Source of the DNA: Odoribacter splanchnicus DSM 20712
Lineage (GTDB): Bacteria > Bacteroidota > Bacteroidia > Bacteroidales > Marinifilaceae
Direction: 5' to 3'
Assembly: GCF_000190535.1 (NCBI RefSeq)
Contig: NC_015160.1
Span: 806,001-870,000 of the forward strand
Length of the DNA: 64,000 nt
How positions within the stretch are numbered: position 1 is the first letter of the stretch; every line of letters starts with the position of its first letter. The translations under genes were made by a program, and so were the position numbers. The notes under the pieces are model-generated. The model ran no database searches. It worked only from the letters and a program-made list of their open reading frames with translations, and was not told where the DNA came from. Positions 1-9,219 of this stretch are shown one piece after another.

Positions 1-1034
1 CTTATCTGGCATCAGATGCAACAGGCGCAACATTGGTGGGATTGGGAAATCCTGATTTGAAATGGCAACAGACAGCTCAGTCCAACTTTGCATTGGAGGC
101 CGGTTTTTTGAAAGGTAGGATTACTGCGCGTCTAGAATATTTTTTCAAGACGACCAAGAATGCTTTGACAGATATTTCGCTGGCGCCTTCCGTAGGCTTT
201 GGTACAATATCTGAAAATTTGGGAACAATTGAAAATCGAGGCTTGGAATGGATGGTTTCATTTATTCCCTACCGGGATAATGAGCGGGCTGCATATTGGG
301 TTGTAAATGTGAACGGCTCGCACAATACTGATAAATTAGTGAAAATATCGCAAGCTTTGCGACATGTAAACGAGTTGAATGATAGTAATTTAAAAGATGT
401 TCCTTTGCCCCGCTATGAAGAGGGCGAGTCTATGAATAGAATTTGGGCTGTGCGTTCGTTGGGTATTGATCCGGCGAATGGACAAGAGGTGTTTGTGAAG
501 CGAACGACAGGTCAGGTGACAGGTGTGTGGAGCGCATCAGACCAGATTCCATGCGGGAATACCGAGCCTTTTATGGAGGGGAATATAAATAGCAGTTTTT
601 CATATAAGGGTTGGGGATTAAATTTGAGCTTTAATTATAAATTTGGAGGACAGACATATAATTCAACATTGATTCAAAAAGTTGAAAATGCGGATTTATT
701 GAATAATGCGGATCGAAGGGTGATGGAATCCAGATGGAAGAAGCCGGGAGATAAAGCTTCTTTTAAAGCGTTGACTAATGCCATTAATGGAACGGAAACA
801 AAGGCATCCTCGCGTTTTGTTATGGATGAAAACGTTTTGAGATTTAGTTCTTTGACTTTGACATACCGTATGGACGAAACCAATGCGGCATTTATCAAAA
901 AGTCTATATTCAGTTCGATAACGATGAATTTGGGAATGGAGGATTTGTTTTACTGGTCAACGGTAAAACAGGAACGAGGACTTGATTATCCTTTTGCCCG
1001 TCAGTTTTCATTTTCTTTGAAAGTTGCATTTTAA
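1..1034 (+). CDS. SusC/RagA-type TonB-linked outer membrane protein, C-terminal part (5' end outside window)
   Basis: The reading frame is already open at base 3, so the gene begins upstream and only about 344 C-terminal residues are seen. They carry the GNPDLKW motif usual in the C-terminal barrel of SusC/RagA receptors, alternating hydrophobic/polar beta strands and a terminal phenylalanine (LKVAF) typical of outer membrane barrels. SusC proteins form the barrel that imports ligands captured by a SusD lid using TonB energy. The SusD gene follows after 12 bp, so the two are surely co-transcribed. The plug domain and TonB box, which would help predict the ligand, are not in the window. Confidence 0.93.
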   Translation, partial: YLASDATGATLVGLGNPDLKWQQTAQSNFALEAGFLKGRITARLEYFFKTTKNALTDISLAPSVGFGTISENLGTIENRGLEWMVSFIPYRDNERAAYWVVNVNGSHNTDKLVKISQALRHVNELNDSNLKDVPLPRYEEGESMNRIWAVRSLGIDPANGQEVFVKRTTGQVTGVWSASDQIPCGNTEPFMEGNINSSFSYKGWGLNLSFNYKFGGQTYNSTLIQKVENADLLNNADRRVMESRWKKPGDKASFKALTNAINGTETKASSRFVMDENVLRFSSLTLTYRMDETNAAFIKKSIFSSITMNLGMEDLFYWSTVKQERGLDYPFARQFSFSLKVAF

Positions 1035-1046
1035 ATAAGAACAGTT

Positions 1047-2498
1047 ATGAGAACAGAAATATACATAGGATTATTGGTGCTGAGTTTCTTTACAGCGGGA
1101 TGTCAGGATTGGTTGAATGTTCAGCCTAAAACATCGGTGCAAGAGGAGGATATTTTCAGTACGGAGTACGGATTTAAGGATGTCCTGACAGGTTTTTATA
1201 TTGATATGGGCAGTCAGGATTTATATGGGAAGAATTTGACTTACGGATTTGTCGATTTTTTAGCAAAGCGTTATGACAATACCGTTGTTGCAAGCGAATT
1301 GTATAATTATCAGGGTGAATATAAGAACACCAAGGATGCTATCTGGAAGAAAGGGTACAATATTATCGCCAATATTAATAATCTGTTGCATTTTGCAGAG
1401 GTGAACCGTGGAGTCCTTAAACATGAGCATTATTATGAAATTATAAAGGGAGAGGCTTTAGGATTGAGGGCATTCCTGCATTTTGATCTGTTGCGTCTAT
1501 TCGGTCCGGTGTATAAAGAAAATCCTGATGCGAAATCCATCTGTTATCGGACGCAGATGAACAAATATGCGACACCGCGTTTACCGGCATCGGCAGTGGT
1601 GGATTCTGTGCTTCACGATTTGTTGCAGGCAAAATCATTATTGGAAAAACATGATAACGAATTGTTCGGTGCGGATGAGTATAATGAAAAACGTGATGCG
1701 TTTCTTGTGCTACGACAATTGCGTATGAATATTTGGGCTGTAAGAGCGATGTTGGCGCGAGTGTATCTGTATAAAGGAGATGATGCCAGCAAGGAATTGG
1801 CTTATAATTATGCCAAGGCTGTGATAGAGTGCGGGCATTTTAGATTGATGGAGTCTAATACGAGCAACAGGATATTATTCCCGGAACATATCTTTGCATT
1901 GCATGTATATGAATTGGGAAAATTCGTGGAATTGGATTTGGGGATGCAAGCATCCGATCGCTTATATGCATTACAGTCCACGATAGACGAATTATACGAA
2001 AAGGGCAGCGGTTATGCTACCGATTTCCGGCAGAACAATTATTATTTTCAAACATCAGAAGGTAAGTTGTCGTTGAGAAAATTCGATCAGAGCGGTTATG
2101 TCGGGAAGTATGACGGAGCAGAGATTATGCCGTTGATTCGTTTGCCGGAGATGTATTATATTGTGGCAGAATGTACGAAAGATGCGGAGGAAAGTGCGAA
2201 AATGTTGAATGAAGTAAGACATTTCCGGGCTATCCCTGAGAATTTGGATATTCAAGGAGGACAAGCGTATGACCGTTTGGATAGCCGTCCGGGGTATGAT
2301 ATGACCAAGACAATGCGAGTGAATGAATTGATGAAGGAATATCAAAAGGAATTTTATGGGGAAGGTCAGCTGTTTTGGTTCTATAAAAGGCATTTTTACA
2401 GGCAATTTTACCACTGTCCTTTGGCAGCAGGTATGCAGAAAGAGAATTATGTACCACAGGTACCGGATGATGAGTTAGTCTTTGGTAATAGCAATTAA
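1047..2498 (+). CDS. RagB/SusD family nutrient-binding outer membrane lipoprotein
   Basis: This is a 483-residue protein with a lipoprotein signal peptide and a lipobox ending in TAGC, so the mature protein starts at Cys19 and is surface lipidated. The sequence after it (DWLNVQPKTSVQEEDIF) is the standard start of the SusD/RagB fold, and the middle is helical TPR-like sequence. SusD proteins cap the SusC barrel and bind the ligand. The position directly after the SusC gene and 6 bp before the next lipoprotein places it in the same operon. The ligand cannot be read from sequence; the metalloproteases downstream suggest peptides rather than glycans, which is inference. Confidence 0.93.
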   Translation: MRTEIYIGLLVLSFFTAGCQDWLNVQPKTSVQEEDIFSTEYGFKDVLTGFYIDMGSQDLYGKNLTYGFVDFLAKRYDNTVVASELYNYQGEYKNTKDAIWKKGYNIIANINNLLHFAEVNRGVLKHEHYYEIIKGEALGLRAFLHFDLLRLFGPVYKENPDAKSICYRTQMNKYATPRLPASAVVDSVLHDLLQAKSLLEKHDNELFGADEYNEKRDAFLVLRQLRMNIWAVRAMLARVYLYKGDDASKELAYNYAKAVIECGHFRLMESNTSNRILFPEHIFALHVYELGKFVELDLGMQASDRLYALQSTIDELYEKGSGYATDFRQNNYYFQTSEGKLSLRKFDQSGYVGKYDGAEIMPLIRLPEMYYIVAECTKDAEESAKMLNEVRHFRAIPENLDIQGGQAYDRLDSRPGYDMTKTMRVNELMKEYQKEFYGEGQLFWFYKRHFYRQFYHCPLAAGMQKENYVPQVPDDELVFGNSN

Positions 2499-2504
2499 TG
2501 AATT

Positions 2505-3182
2505 ATGAAAATGAAAAGAAATATCTTCATACTTGGGGCACTCTGTTTACTGTATGCATGTAGCACGAGTGAAATAATAAAATATGGTGAACGCCCGCGC
2601 ATTAATTTTGAGAATACCTCTAAGTTAAATATTACCGTTCAACATTATGTCTATTTCACTGATGAAGATTATTTGAATGGAGTTACTCAAAAAAGCGATT
2701 CACTGAAACTAGAATTGATGGGCGAAGCTTCTGCCGAGGCACTGAAATGTTGTTTTAAATTGATAAATGAACAGAATGCTCCGGATATAACATTCCCGGA
2801 ATATGTGGAGTTGCCTGCCGGTGCTTACGAAACCTATGTTGTTGTTAAAGTGAAACGTCCGGAACGAACGGATAGTCGTTTCGTTGTGACTTTAGGTATC
2901 GATACGGAGAATCCCTTACATGATTTTGATGCGGGGAAATGTGAAGGTCAGCAATTGGAAATTGTGGGGGAATTCCGTTTGAAGCCGGTAGGATGGAATA
3001 ATTATTTTGGAACTTACAGTGATGGTAAGTATTGTTTCATGCTTGATTTCTTTAAAGGGACTTATGGCTCTATTGGGAATACATCAAATAATAGGGCATT
3101 AGTCAGAGAAGCGTATAAAGAATACCGACTAACAAATCCTGCCATTTTGGATGAAGAGGGTAATGAAATAATATTCCCTTGA
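2505..3182 (+). CDS. DUF4843-type lipoprotein of a SusCD locus
   Basis: This 225-residue protein has a signal peptide with lipobox YAC followed by STSE, giving a lipidated Cys at about residue 19. The body resembles DUF4843 proteins, which commonly lie directly downstream of SusD genes: a beta-sandwich N-terminal part and a C-terminal WNNYFGTYSDGKY segment. It probably forms an accessory surface subunit of the SusCD complex. It starts 6 bp after the SusD gene. The family's exact function is unknown and the assignment is from recall of the family pattern. Confidence 0.8.
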   Translation: MKMKRNIFILGALCLLYACSTSEIIKYGERPRINFENTSKLNITVQHYVYFTDEDYLNGVTQKSDSLKLELMGEASAEALKCCFKLINEQNAPDITFPEYVELPAGAYETYVVVKVKRPERTDSRFVVTLGIDTENPLHDFDAGKCEGQQLEIVGEFRLKPVGWNNYFGTYSDGKYCFMLDFFKGTYGSIGNTSNNRALVREAYKEYRLTNPAILDEEGNEIIFP

Positions 3183-3209
3183 TTATTAATATAATATAGA
3201 AAATTGGTT

Positions 3210-4874
3210 ATGGCGAAAAATTGCAATGTTTTTAAATATATACCAATAATAATGGGATTGTTGTTGGGTGCTTGCTACGATGACTTGGGTAATTATGATT
3301 ATAAGGAGATTAATGAACTGACTGTCGTTTTGCCGGAAGTTGTAGAAGTCGTGGTGGCAAACAAGGATTCAGTCAAGGTGGTTTTACAACCGGAAGTGAA
3401 GCAGAGTGCCCGTGAGGATAATAGTAATCTGGCTTATTTGTGGAGGAAAAAAGAGGTGAGCGGGTCTTCAGTGTGGAAGGAGTGTGGAAGAGAAAAGGAT
3501 TATACAGTCAGGATAAATAGTCGTACTACAGAGAATATGAGTTTCCGTTTTGCCGTAACAGATACGGTTTTAGGGATAACGACCTACAAAGAAGTGACTC
3601 TGAAAATAGAAAATCCTCTTGAAAATGCCTGGTTTGTCTTGCAGAATCAAGTAGGGAAGTCTGTTTTGGGTGCGGTTGATGGCTCAGGAATAGGCGCGAT
3701 TGTCTATAAGGATATTTATCAGCATCTGTTGGGGGTAGGAAAAGAGATTCCCGGGGAACCGAGAGCCTTGGAGGTAAATCCGGCTTTGAGTCCCGGGAAA
3801 TTAGAGACAAAGACCGTGATTTATGTGCTGACGAATGAAGGAGGACGTATGATGGATTCACGGACACTTGAAACAATTTACGACTATAAAGAGATGCTGT
3901 TGGGATTGGAAGGAAGTGCAAAACCGGAATTTGTGAAGGCCGATCAAGGCGAGTTGATTATAGATAACGGAAAAATGTGGTATGCCACCTGGTCAGAATA
4001 TTCAATATTTTATCCGATAAAGTTGGCAACAGATTTAGGAACAGATTATTATTTGACAAATGCTTTGTTAACGGTAGACCATCAAGTGATTGCCTATGAC
4101 CGTATGCAAAATCGTTTCTTGTGGTATGACCGTTGGGAGAATCCTCCTACACTATATGGTGAAACAGTGAGGAACGGTGAGTTGCAGTATTATAATGTGA
4201 ACGGTTCTTCCAACAGAGCTCGCTTGAAACGGATTGCTGAGGTGCCCGAATATCCCAATGTGTTTAATCCAGATGAGACCGGTCTGCAAGATGTTTTGTT
4301 TATGGGTGTTCACTCTTTTGGTGGATTGGGAGCATCCATGAAGGGCATGGCTGTGGGACGTAAACAGGGTTCGGCTCAATGGCATATATATGAATTCAGT
4401 AATGATGGACTATCTATTGGCGATAGAGCCCGTTGTTCCGGTTATTATACTTTTATGCCATCGGCTGGAGATGAGGATTCCTGGCAATTTGCATCTTCTT
4501 GTTATTTTAACAATATCTTTTTTTATGCTTCCGGCAATAAAGTTTATAGAGTGGATTTGAATAGTTTTGTACCTTTGGAAACAAAGATTTATGAATATCC
4601 TAATCCGTCCAGTAGAATTACAAAGATGAAGTTCCGGCATGAACGTATTGCAGAAATGAGTTTGGATTGGGGGTCAATGGCTTTGACTATAGAAGATCAG
4701 CCATATTGGCTGGGTTTGGCAGTAGAACATGCAGACAAGACGGCTTCTCTTGTTGAAATGAGATTGAAACCAAGTGGTGAAGTGTTAAAAGAGGACGGTA
4801 ATCAAAAAGTTTATGAGTATAAGGGTTTTGAAGGAATTGTTGATATAGGGTATTCTTTCCATCCGACAAATTGA
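3210..4874 (+). CDS. PKD-like family surface lipoprotein
   Basis: I chose the ATG at 3210 rather than the in-frame TTG six bases upstream, which gives 554 residues. The N-terminus has a hydrophobic stretch ending in LLLGAC followed by YDDLGNYDYKEIN. That start is typical of the PKD-like lipoproteins that follow SusD and DUF4843 genes in Bacteroidales. The N-terminal third looks like an Ig/PKD-type beta-sandwich with many Val/Thr strands; the rest looks like a beta-propeller-like repeat region. It is likely an extracellular ligand-binding accessory of the SusCD transporter. It lies in the same operon, 27 bp after the preceding gene and 7 bp before the metalloprotease. Confidence 0.8.
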   Translation: MAKNCNVFKYIPIIMGLLLGACYDDLGNYDYKEINELTVVLPEVVEVVVANKDSVKVVLQPEVKQSAREDNSNLAYLWRKKEVSGSSVWKECGREKDYTVRINSRTTENMSFRFAVTDTVLGITTYKEVTLKIENPLENAWFVLQNQVGKSVLGAVDGSGIGAIVYKDIYQHLLGVGKEIPGEPRALEVNPALSPGKLETKTVIYVLTNEGGRMMDSRTLETIYDYKEMLLGLEGSAKPEFVKADQGELIIDNGKMWYATWSEYSIFYPIKLATDLGTDYYLTNALLTVDHQVIAYDRMQNRFLWYDRWENPPTLYGETVRNGELQYYNVNGSSNRARLKRIAEVPEYPNVFNPDETGLQDVLFMGVHSFGGLGASMKGMAVGRKQGSAQWHIYEFSNDGLSIGDRARCSGYYTFMPSAGDEDSWQFASSCYFNNIFFYASGNKVYRVDLNSFVPLETKIYEYPNPSSRITKMKFRHERIAEMSLDWGSMALTIEDQPYWLGLAVEHADKTASLVEMRLKPSGEVLKEDGNQKVYEYKGFEGIVDIGYSFHPTN

Positions 4875-4881
4875 TTTTGAT

Positions 4882-7224
4882 ATGAGTGTTAAGATTTTTT
4901 TGGGGATAGTTTTGTTCCTGTGTGGGTGTGGAAAATTGAATTGCTTTGGGGAGGTGCTTCCTAGAATATCAGATTTTTTGAGTCAAAGTCAAGATTCTAG
5001 ATATTACGGAGGGCTGTTGCCTATTTATGAAATAGGAGACAGGTATTATTGGCAAATAGCCGACACTCTGTGTGGACGAGATTTTTTAGTAACGACAACT
5101 CTGTTGAAAGGTTCTGCTTGTCGAAAAAGATATTCGGAACAACGATATGGATATGGTGGGGATAGATTGGATGTATGTATTTTTCGTCTGAAAAAACGAG
5201 GCGATGATATTTTAATGCTACAACCATTTATGCAAGATGTTGTTCATGGCAATAGTAGGGGCTTGAGCGATATTGTGAAGCAAAAAGGGGAAGGGGCTGT
5301 GGTGGAATGCCTGAAGGTGGTGGCAAGGGATGAATATGAAGTATTGGTAGATATCACGGATTTATTAGAAAAAAATGAATCCTATTTTGGCTTAGGACGT
5401 TTTGAAATGGATTTGGGTATAGGAACTTATGTCCCAGAGAGTTCTTTCTTGAAAGAGGTGTGTTCGTCAGCAAAGAGTCTGACGATTCGTTTTGTAAGAA
5501 CATGTATGTCTGTTTCTCCTTTTCCAGATCCTTCTGTGAAATCAGAGCCTACACGGTGGGAATATGGTGTTTCATTGTGTCTGTTAGATAAAATACCGAT
5601 GGAGGGGCGAATTATTGACGATAGAGTAGGTTATTTTACCAATAAAGTAAGGAATTACGATAATGCTGTGTATGACAAAGGAGAGTGTGAGTTCATATCG
5701 CGCTGGAAGTTGGTGCCGCATAGTGAACAGTTGGAAGCGTATCTTGGCGGTGATTTGGTGGAACCTATTAAGCCGATAGTATTTTATATTGATAAGCAAA
5801 TACCTACCTGGCTTTATCCTTATGTGAAGAGGGCTGTAGAAGCATGGCAACCGGCATTTGAACGTGCCGGTTTTAAGAATGCCATATTAGCACGACCAGA
5901 ACCGATGCGTGAGGAGGACTCTGTTTTTTCTGTAGACAATGCTCGCTATGCTTATATTTCTTATAAGACATCTCCGCTAAAAAATGCTTATGGACCGTCT
6001 TCAGTAGACCCCCGTTCCGGAGAAATTTTATGTAGTCATATCGGGATTTTTAATAGTATTTCTGATTTAGTACAGGAACTGTATTTTTGTCAAGCCGGTG
6101 CATTAGACTCTTTAGCCAGAAGAATCGTATTACCCGATACTCTTTTGGGGAAATTAATACAGTATGTTGTATGTCATGAGGTAGGACATGCATTAGGTTT
6201 GAAGCATAATTTTAGAGGAAGTAGCGTTTTTTCTACAGCATCTTTGCGTGATAAAGAATTTTTGAGAAATAATGGTCACGGGGCATCCATAATGGACTAT
6301 ATGCGTTTTAATTATGCCGTCCAGCCAGAAGATGATGTATCGTTGGATGATTTGATACCTCGAGTGGGAGAGTATGATTGTTTTGCTATAGAATGGGGAT
6401 ATCGTTATTTCCCGAGTGAAGAGGTTGCCCGTAAGAGGTTGTGGGAATGGGTAGATTCAATGGCGCAAAATCCTTTGTATCAGTATGGAGGTGTTGATAA
6501 AACAGACGTGTTTTGCCAAAGTGAAGATTTGGGATTCAATCAGATGGAGGTTAATGAATTGGGAATAAAGAATATGCAGCGGTTGCTGCAGATGCCCATT
6601 TGGATGAAAGAGCAGGATGAGGTGGCAAAGAAGGTGATGAGTTCAAGGTATAGGGGGATGTTGATTCGCTATCAGGGGTATATTAATCAAGTACTGAGGA
6701 ATTTATGGGGCGTCACAGAAAGGCGGGATTCGTTGGGGCAGAAATGGGAATTTGTGGGGATGGAACGTCAGCAAGTAGCTTATGATTTTTTAGAGCAGTA
6801 TGCTTTTACTCCTCAGCATTGGTTGTTTCGACAGGATATGTTTTCTTATTACGGTATTGACGAACGAATGAACTGGGAAAGCATTTGTTGGTCGGTTGTG
6901 TCCGGATTATTGGATAAACTGGATTCTCCTTTGTTTGAAAAGTATTCTTTGGGAGATTATTTAAAACAAGTAAGAAGTTCGTTGTTTAGAGAATGGGAAC
7001 TTAATGAACCGGTGTCAGAGGAACGCAAAACATTGCAACGGCGATATATCTGGAGATTAAAGCAATTAGCGCAGAATGGGAAAAAGTCTGATTGTCGAAT
7101 TGCAATATGGGCAGAAATGGAATTGCAGGAAATTTTGGCATTGGCTGTCAAATATAGGAATACGGTAACTGATAAATTTTATCCGGAAAGCGTTATTGTA
7201 GGGATTAGAAATTGTATTAAGTAA
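4882..7224 (+). CDS. Zinc-dependent metalloprotease (DUF5117/DUF5118 type)
   Basis: This 780-residue exported protein has an N-terminal signal with a possible lipobox (LCGC). It contains the extended zinc motif HEVGHALGLKH: His432, Glu433, His436 and His442 are the expected zinc ligands and general base. A Met-turn-like segment (IMDYMRF) follows about 50 residues later. This is the metzincin-like arrangement of the large Bacteroidota zinc-dependent metalloprotease family. It probably cleaves proteins or peptides at the cell surface or in the periplasm. It sits inside the SusCD operon, 7 bp after the PKD-like lipoprotein and 5 bp before its own degenerate paralogue. The substrate is unknown. 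Confidence 0.88.
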   Translation: MSVKIFLGIVLFLCGCGKLNCFGEVLPRISDFLSQSQDSRYYGGLLPIYEIGDRYYWQIADTLCGRDFLVTTTLLKGSACRKRYSEQRYGYGGDRLDVCIFRLKKRGDDILMLQPFMQDVVHGNSRGLSDIVKQKGEGAVVECLKVVARDEYEVLVDITDLLEKNESYFGLGRFEMDLGIGTYVPESSFLKEVCSSAKSLTIRFVRTCMSVSPFPDPSVKSEPTRWEYGVSLCLLDKIPMEGRIIDDRVGYFTNKVRNYDNAVYDKGECEFISRWKLVPHSEQLEAYLGGDLVEPIKPIVFYIDKQIPTWLYPYVKRAVEAWQPAFERAGFKNAILARPEPMREEDSVFSVDNARYAYISYKTSPLKNAYGPSSVDPRSGEILCSHIGIFNSISDLVQELYFCQAGALDSLARRIVLPDTLLGKLIQYVVCHEVGHALGLKHNFRGSSVFSTASLRDKEFLRNNGHGASIMDYMRFNYAVQPEDDVSLDDLIPRVGEYDCFAIEWGYRYFPSEEVARKRLWEWVDSMAQNPLYQYGGVDKTDVFCQSEDLGFNQMEVNELGIKNMQRLLQMPIWMKEQDEVAKKVMSSRYRGMLIRYQGYINQVLRNLWGVTERRDSLGQKWEFVGMERQQVAYDFLEQYAFTPQHWLFRQDMFSYYGIDERMNWESICWSVVSGLLDKLDSPLFEKYSLGDYLKQVRSSLFREWELNEPVSEERKTLQRRYIWRLKQLAQNGKKSDCRIAIWAEMELQEILALAVKYRNTVTDKFYPESVIVGIRNCIK

Positions 7225-7229
7225 AAGAG

Positions 7230-9209
7230 ATGTGTAGAATAGTTATAAATATTTGTTTGGTATTACTCTTCTCTGTTAGTAATGTAGCGGGGCAATTACA
7301 AAATTACGATAGTTTCAGGCAACAGAAAGGGCTTGTAAGCAAGCTGGGGATATTGACGGTGCATCAGCATAAGAATCGTGTTTATTTGGAACTTACAGAA
7401 TCATTGTTTGGACGTGATTTTGTATATGTTGCACAAGTTAATAAAGGTGCAGAAATGGTGGCGCGTCCTTTGCCTTCTGTGGGTGTATTCCAGTTCCGTT
7501 TGGGAGAAAATGATAAAATATATTTTTGTCAAGATAAATATCAAGAACGAATTGTATCCCCCAAGCATCCCTTGGCAAAAGTCTTTGAGGATTCAAATAT
7601 GCAGCCGGTATCGGACGTTTTTGATATTGTTGCCGTAGATTCTATTTGTGGAAGGTATGTTATTGATTTGACAGATGTGTTGACTAAAGGTAGAAAGTGG
7701 GCGCAGGTTAAGTTCCCGCAATTGAGGGAGACCCGGAGGGATATGGAGTTGACTGAAATTGTGGCTAATGACGAAGGAGTCGTTTTTACGTTTAATAAAG
7801 AGTTTTCGTATGTTTATCCGATGAACGCAGCGGGAGTGAAAGGGATTGAGGGTACGATAACAGTGGAACTGGGAGGAATGTTAAGGTTGTTGCCTCAGGA
7901 TAATATGTCTACTAAAACTGTAGGAAATGCACAAGGTTTTCGTTCTGTAAAGTATTCGGTTTATGGGAAATATCCATATGGAGTTGAGCAGGACTCGTTA
8001 CTTGTTCGTTGGCGTTTACAGATTCCCAAGGACAAGAAAAAGAATTATAATAGGGGTCAAAAGGTTTTGCCAGAGAATCCGTTGGTATTTTATGTTGAGC
8101 AATCTTTCCCCGACAGATGGTTTCCATATATTGTAAAAGCCGTGAGGTATTGGAATAAAGTTTTTGAAGGAATCGGATACAAAGATGCCTTGCTGGTACG
8201 AAAGTTGGAGAATGATGTCTCGAGTGTGACACCTAAGGCTTTGATTGCATATGATTTGAGCGATCCTGTTGTAGCAAATAATTTGATTTTCCATCCAGCA
8301 ACCGGGGAGATTTTGCATTGTCGTATAAATATTGGTCATGGATTATGGAAAGAGGAAAGAGAACGCTATTATTTATTAAATGGTTTGGATGATAATGGTT
8401 CTTTTATTGATTTTGATAGTCAGAAAATGGCAGGTGAATTGTTGTGTAGGGTATTGTCTGAAGAGATTGGACAGGTATTAGGATTACAGACGATAGAATC
8501 AAAATCGGCAAAAGAGGATTTGGTCCGATATGCTTATGGAAATACATTGTTGGAGGGTGGGATAGAGAAAAAGAATGTCATAGCGGATTCTCTAAGGAGA
8601 GTGGAAAAACAAATTCAGACAATACAGACGGTTTATCGTGGGATTGTAGATGGCAAAGTAAAGAATTGCATATTACAGGAAACAGATGAAGGCAAAAAGT
8701 ATATTTGTGACGTGCGGAACAGATTGTATAAAGAGAATTTACTGCGTAGTGTTGCATTATTGCAGACAGTGACGAACAGTGAAGATCTAAAGGCGATTAT
8801 GCATTTTTTTAATGTTTATGCTGCAGAAGTGAATATTGGGAGCGATTATATGCAGGACGTGTTGAAATGTATGATGGATGAGCAGGTTTTGAGGCATTTA
8901 GAGAAAGTGGAGTTGTTTGAAGATTGGTTTTCGGTCATACAATCCGTATTCGAGGGAAAAAGTATCGATATTCAACATTTGCGAGAAGAAGAGGTTAATC
9001 TGTATTGGAATATTGTAGATGTGTTGGTAGAGCAGGCAACACGAATGAAAATTTCTGCGTGTGATGATGATTTTCAGGCTGTGTTTTATTTTAAACTTCA
9101 AGAATTATATTCACAGTTTGCTAATTTAGAGAAAACATGTAGTGATAAGTTTGCCATTATTTTTTATAAAAGACTTTTGAAAAAGATAGAAGCAGTTGTA
9201 ATTCCTTAA
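7230..9209 (+). CDS. Catalytically dead paralogue of the upstream zinc metalloprotease (predicted pseudoprotease)
   Basis: The 659-residue protein has a signal peptide (ending about VAGQ) and aligns by eye with the preceding gene. Shared landmarks include FYVEQSFP...PYIVKAV and GEILHCRINIG. At the active site HEVGHALGLKH is replaced by EEIGQVLGLQT (residues 411-421): the three zinc His become Glu411, Gln415 and Thr421, while Glu412, Gly414 and LGL remain. The Met-turn segment is absent and the protein is about 120 residues shorter. The frame is intact over 2 kb and the gene is 5 bp from its active homologue, so it looks maintained rather than decaying. A binding, regulatory or partner-subunit role is inferred. 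Confidence 0.85.
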   Translation: MCRIVINICLVLLFSVSNVAGQLQNYDSFRQQKGLVSKLGILTVHQHKNRVYLELTESLFGRDFVYVAQVNKGAEMVARPLPSVGVFQFRLGENDKIYFCQDKYQERIVSPKHPLAKVFEDSNMQPVSDVFDIVAVDSICGRYVIDLTDVLTKGRKWAQVKFPQLRETRRDMELTEIVANDEGVVFTFNKEFSYVYPMNAAGVKGIEGTITVELGGMLRLLPQDNMSTKTVGNAQGFRSVKYSVYGKYPYGVEQDSLLVRWRLQIPKDKKKNYNRGQKVLPENPLVFYVEQSFPDRWFPYIVKAVRYWNKVFEGIGYKDALLVRKLENDVSSVTPKALIAYDLSDPVVANNLIFHPATGEILHCRINIGHGLWKEERERYYLLNGLDDNGSFIDFDSQKMAGELLCRVLSEEIGQVLGLQTIESKSAKEDLVRYAYGNTLLEGGIEKKNVIADSLRRVEKQIQTIQTVYRGIVDGKVKNCILQETDEGKKYICDVRNRLYKENLLRSVALLQTVTNSEDLKAIMHFFNVYAAEVNIGSDYMQDVLKCMMDEQVLRHLEKVELFEDWFSVIQSVFEGKSIDIQHLREEEVNLYWNIVDVLVEQATRMKISACDDDFQAVFYFKLQELYSQFANLEKTCSDKFAIIFYKRLLKKIEAVVIP

Positions 9210-9219
9210 TTTGGTCATT

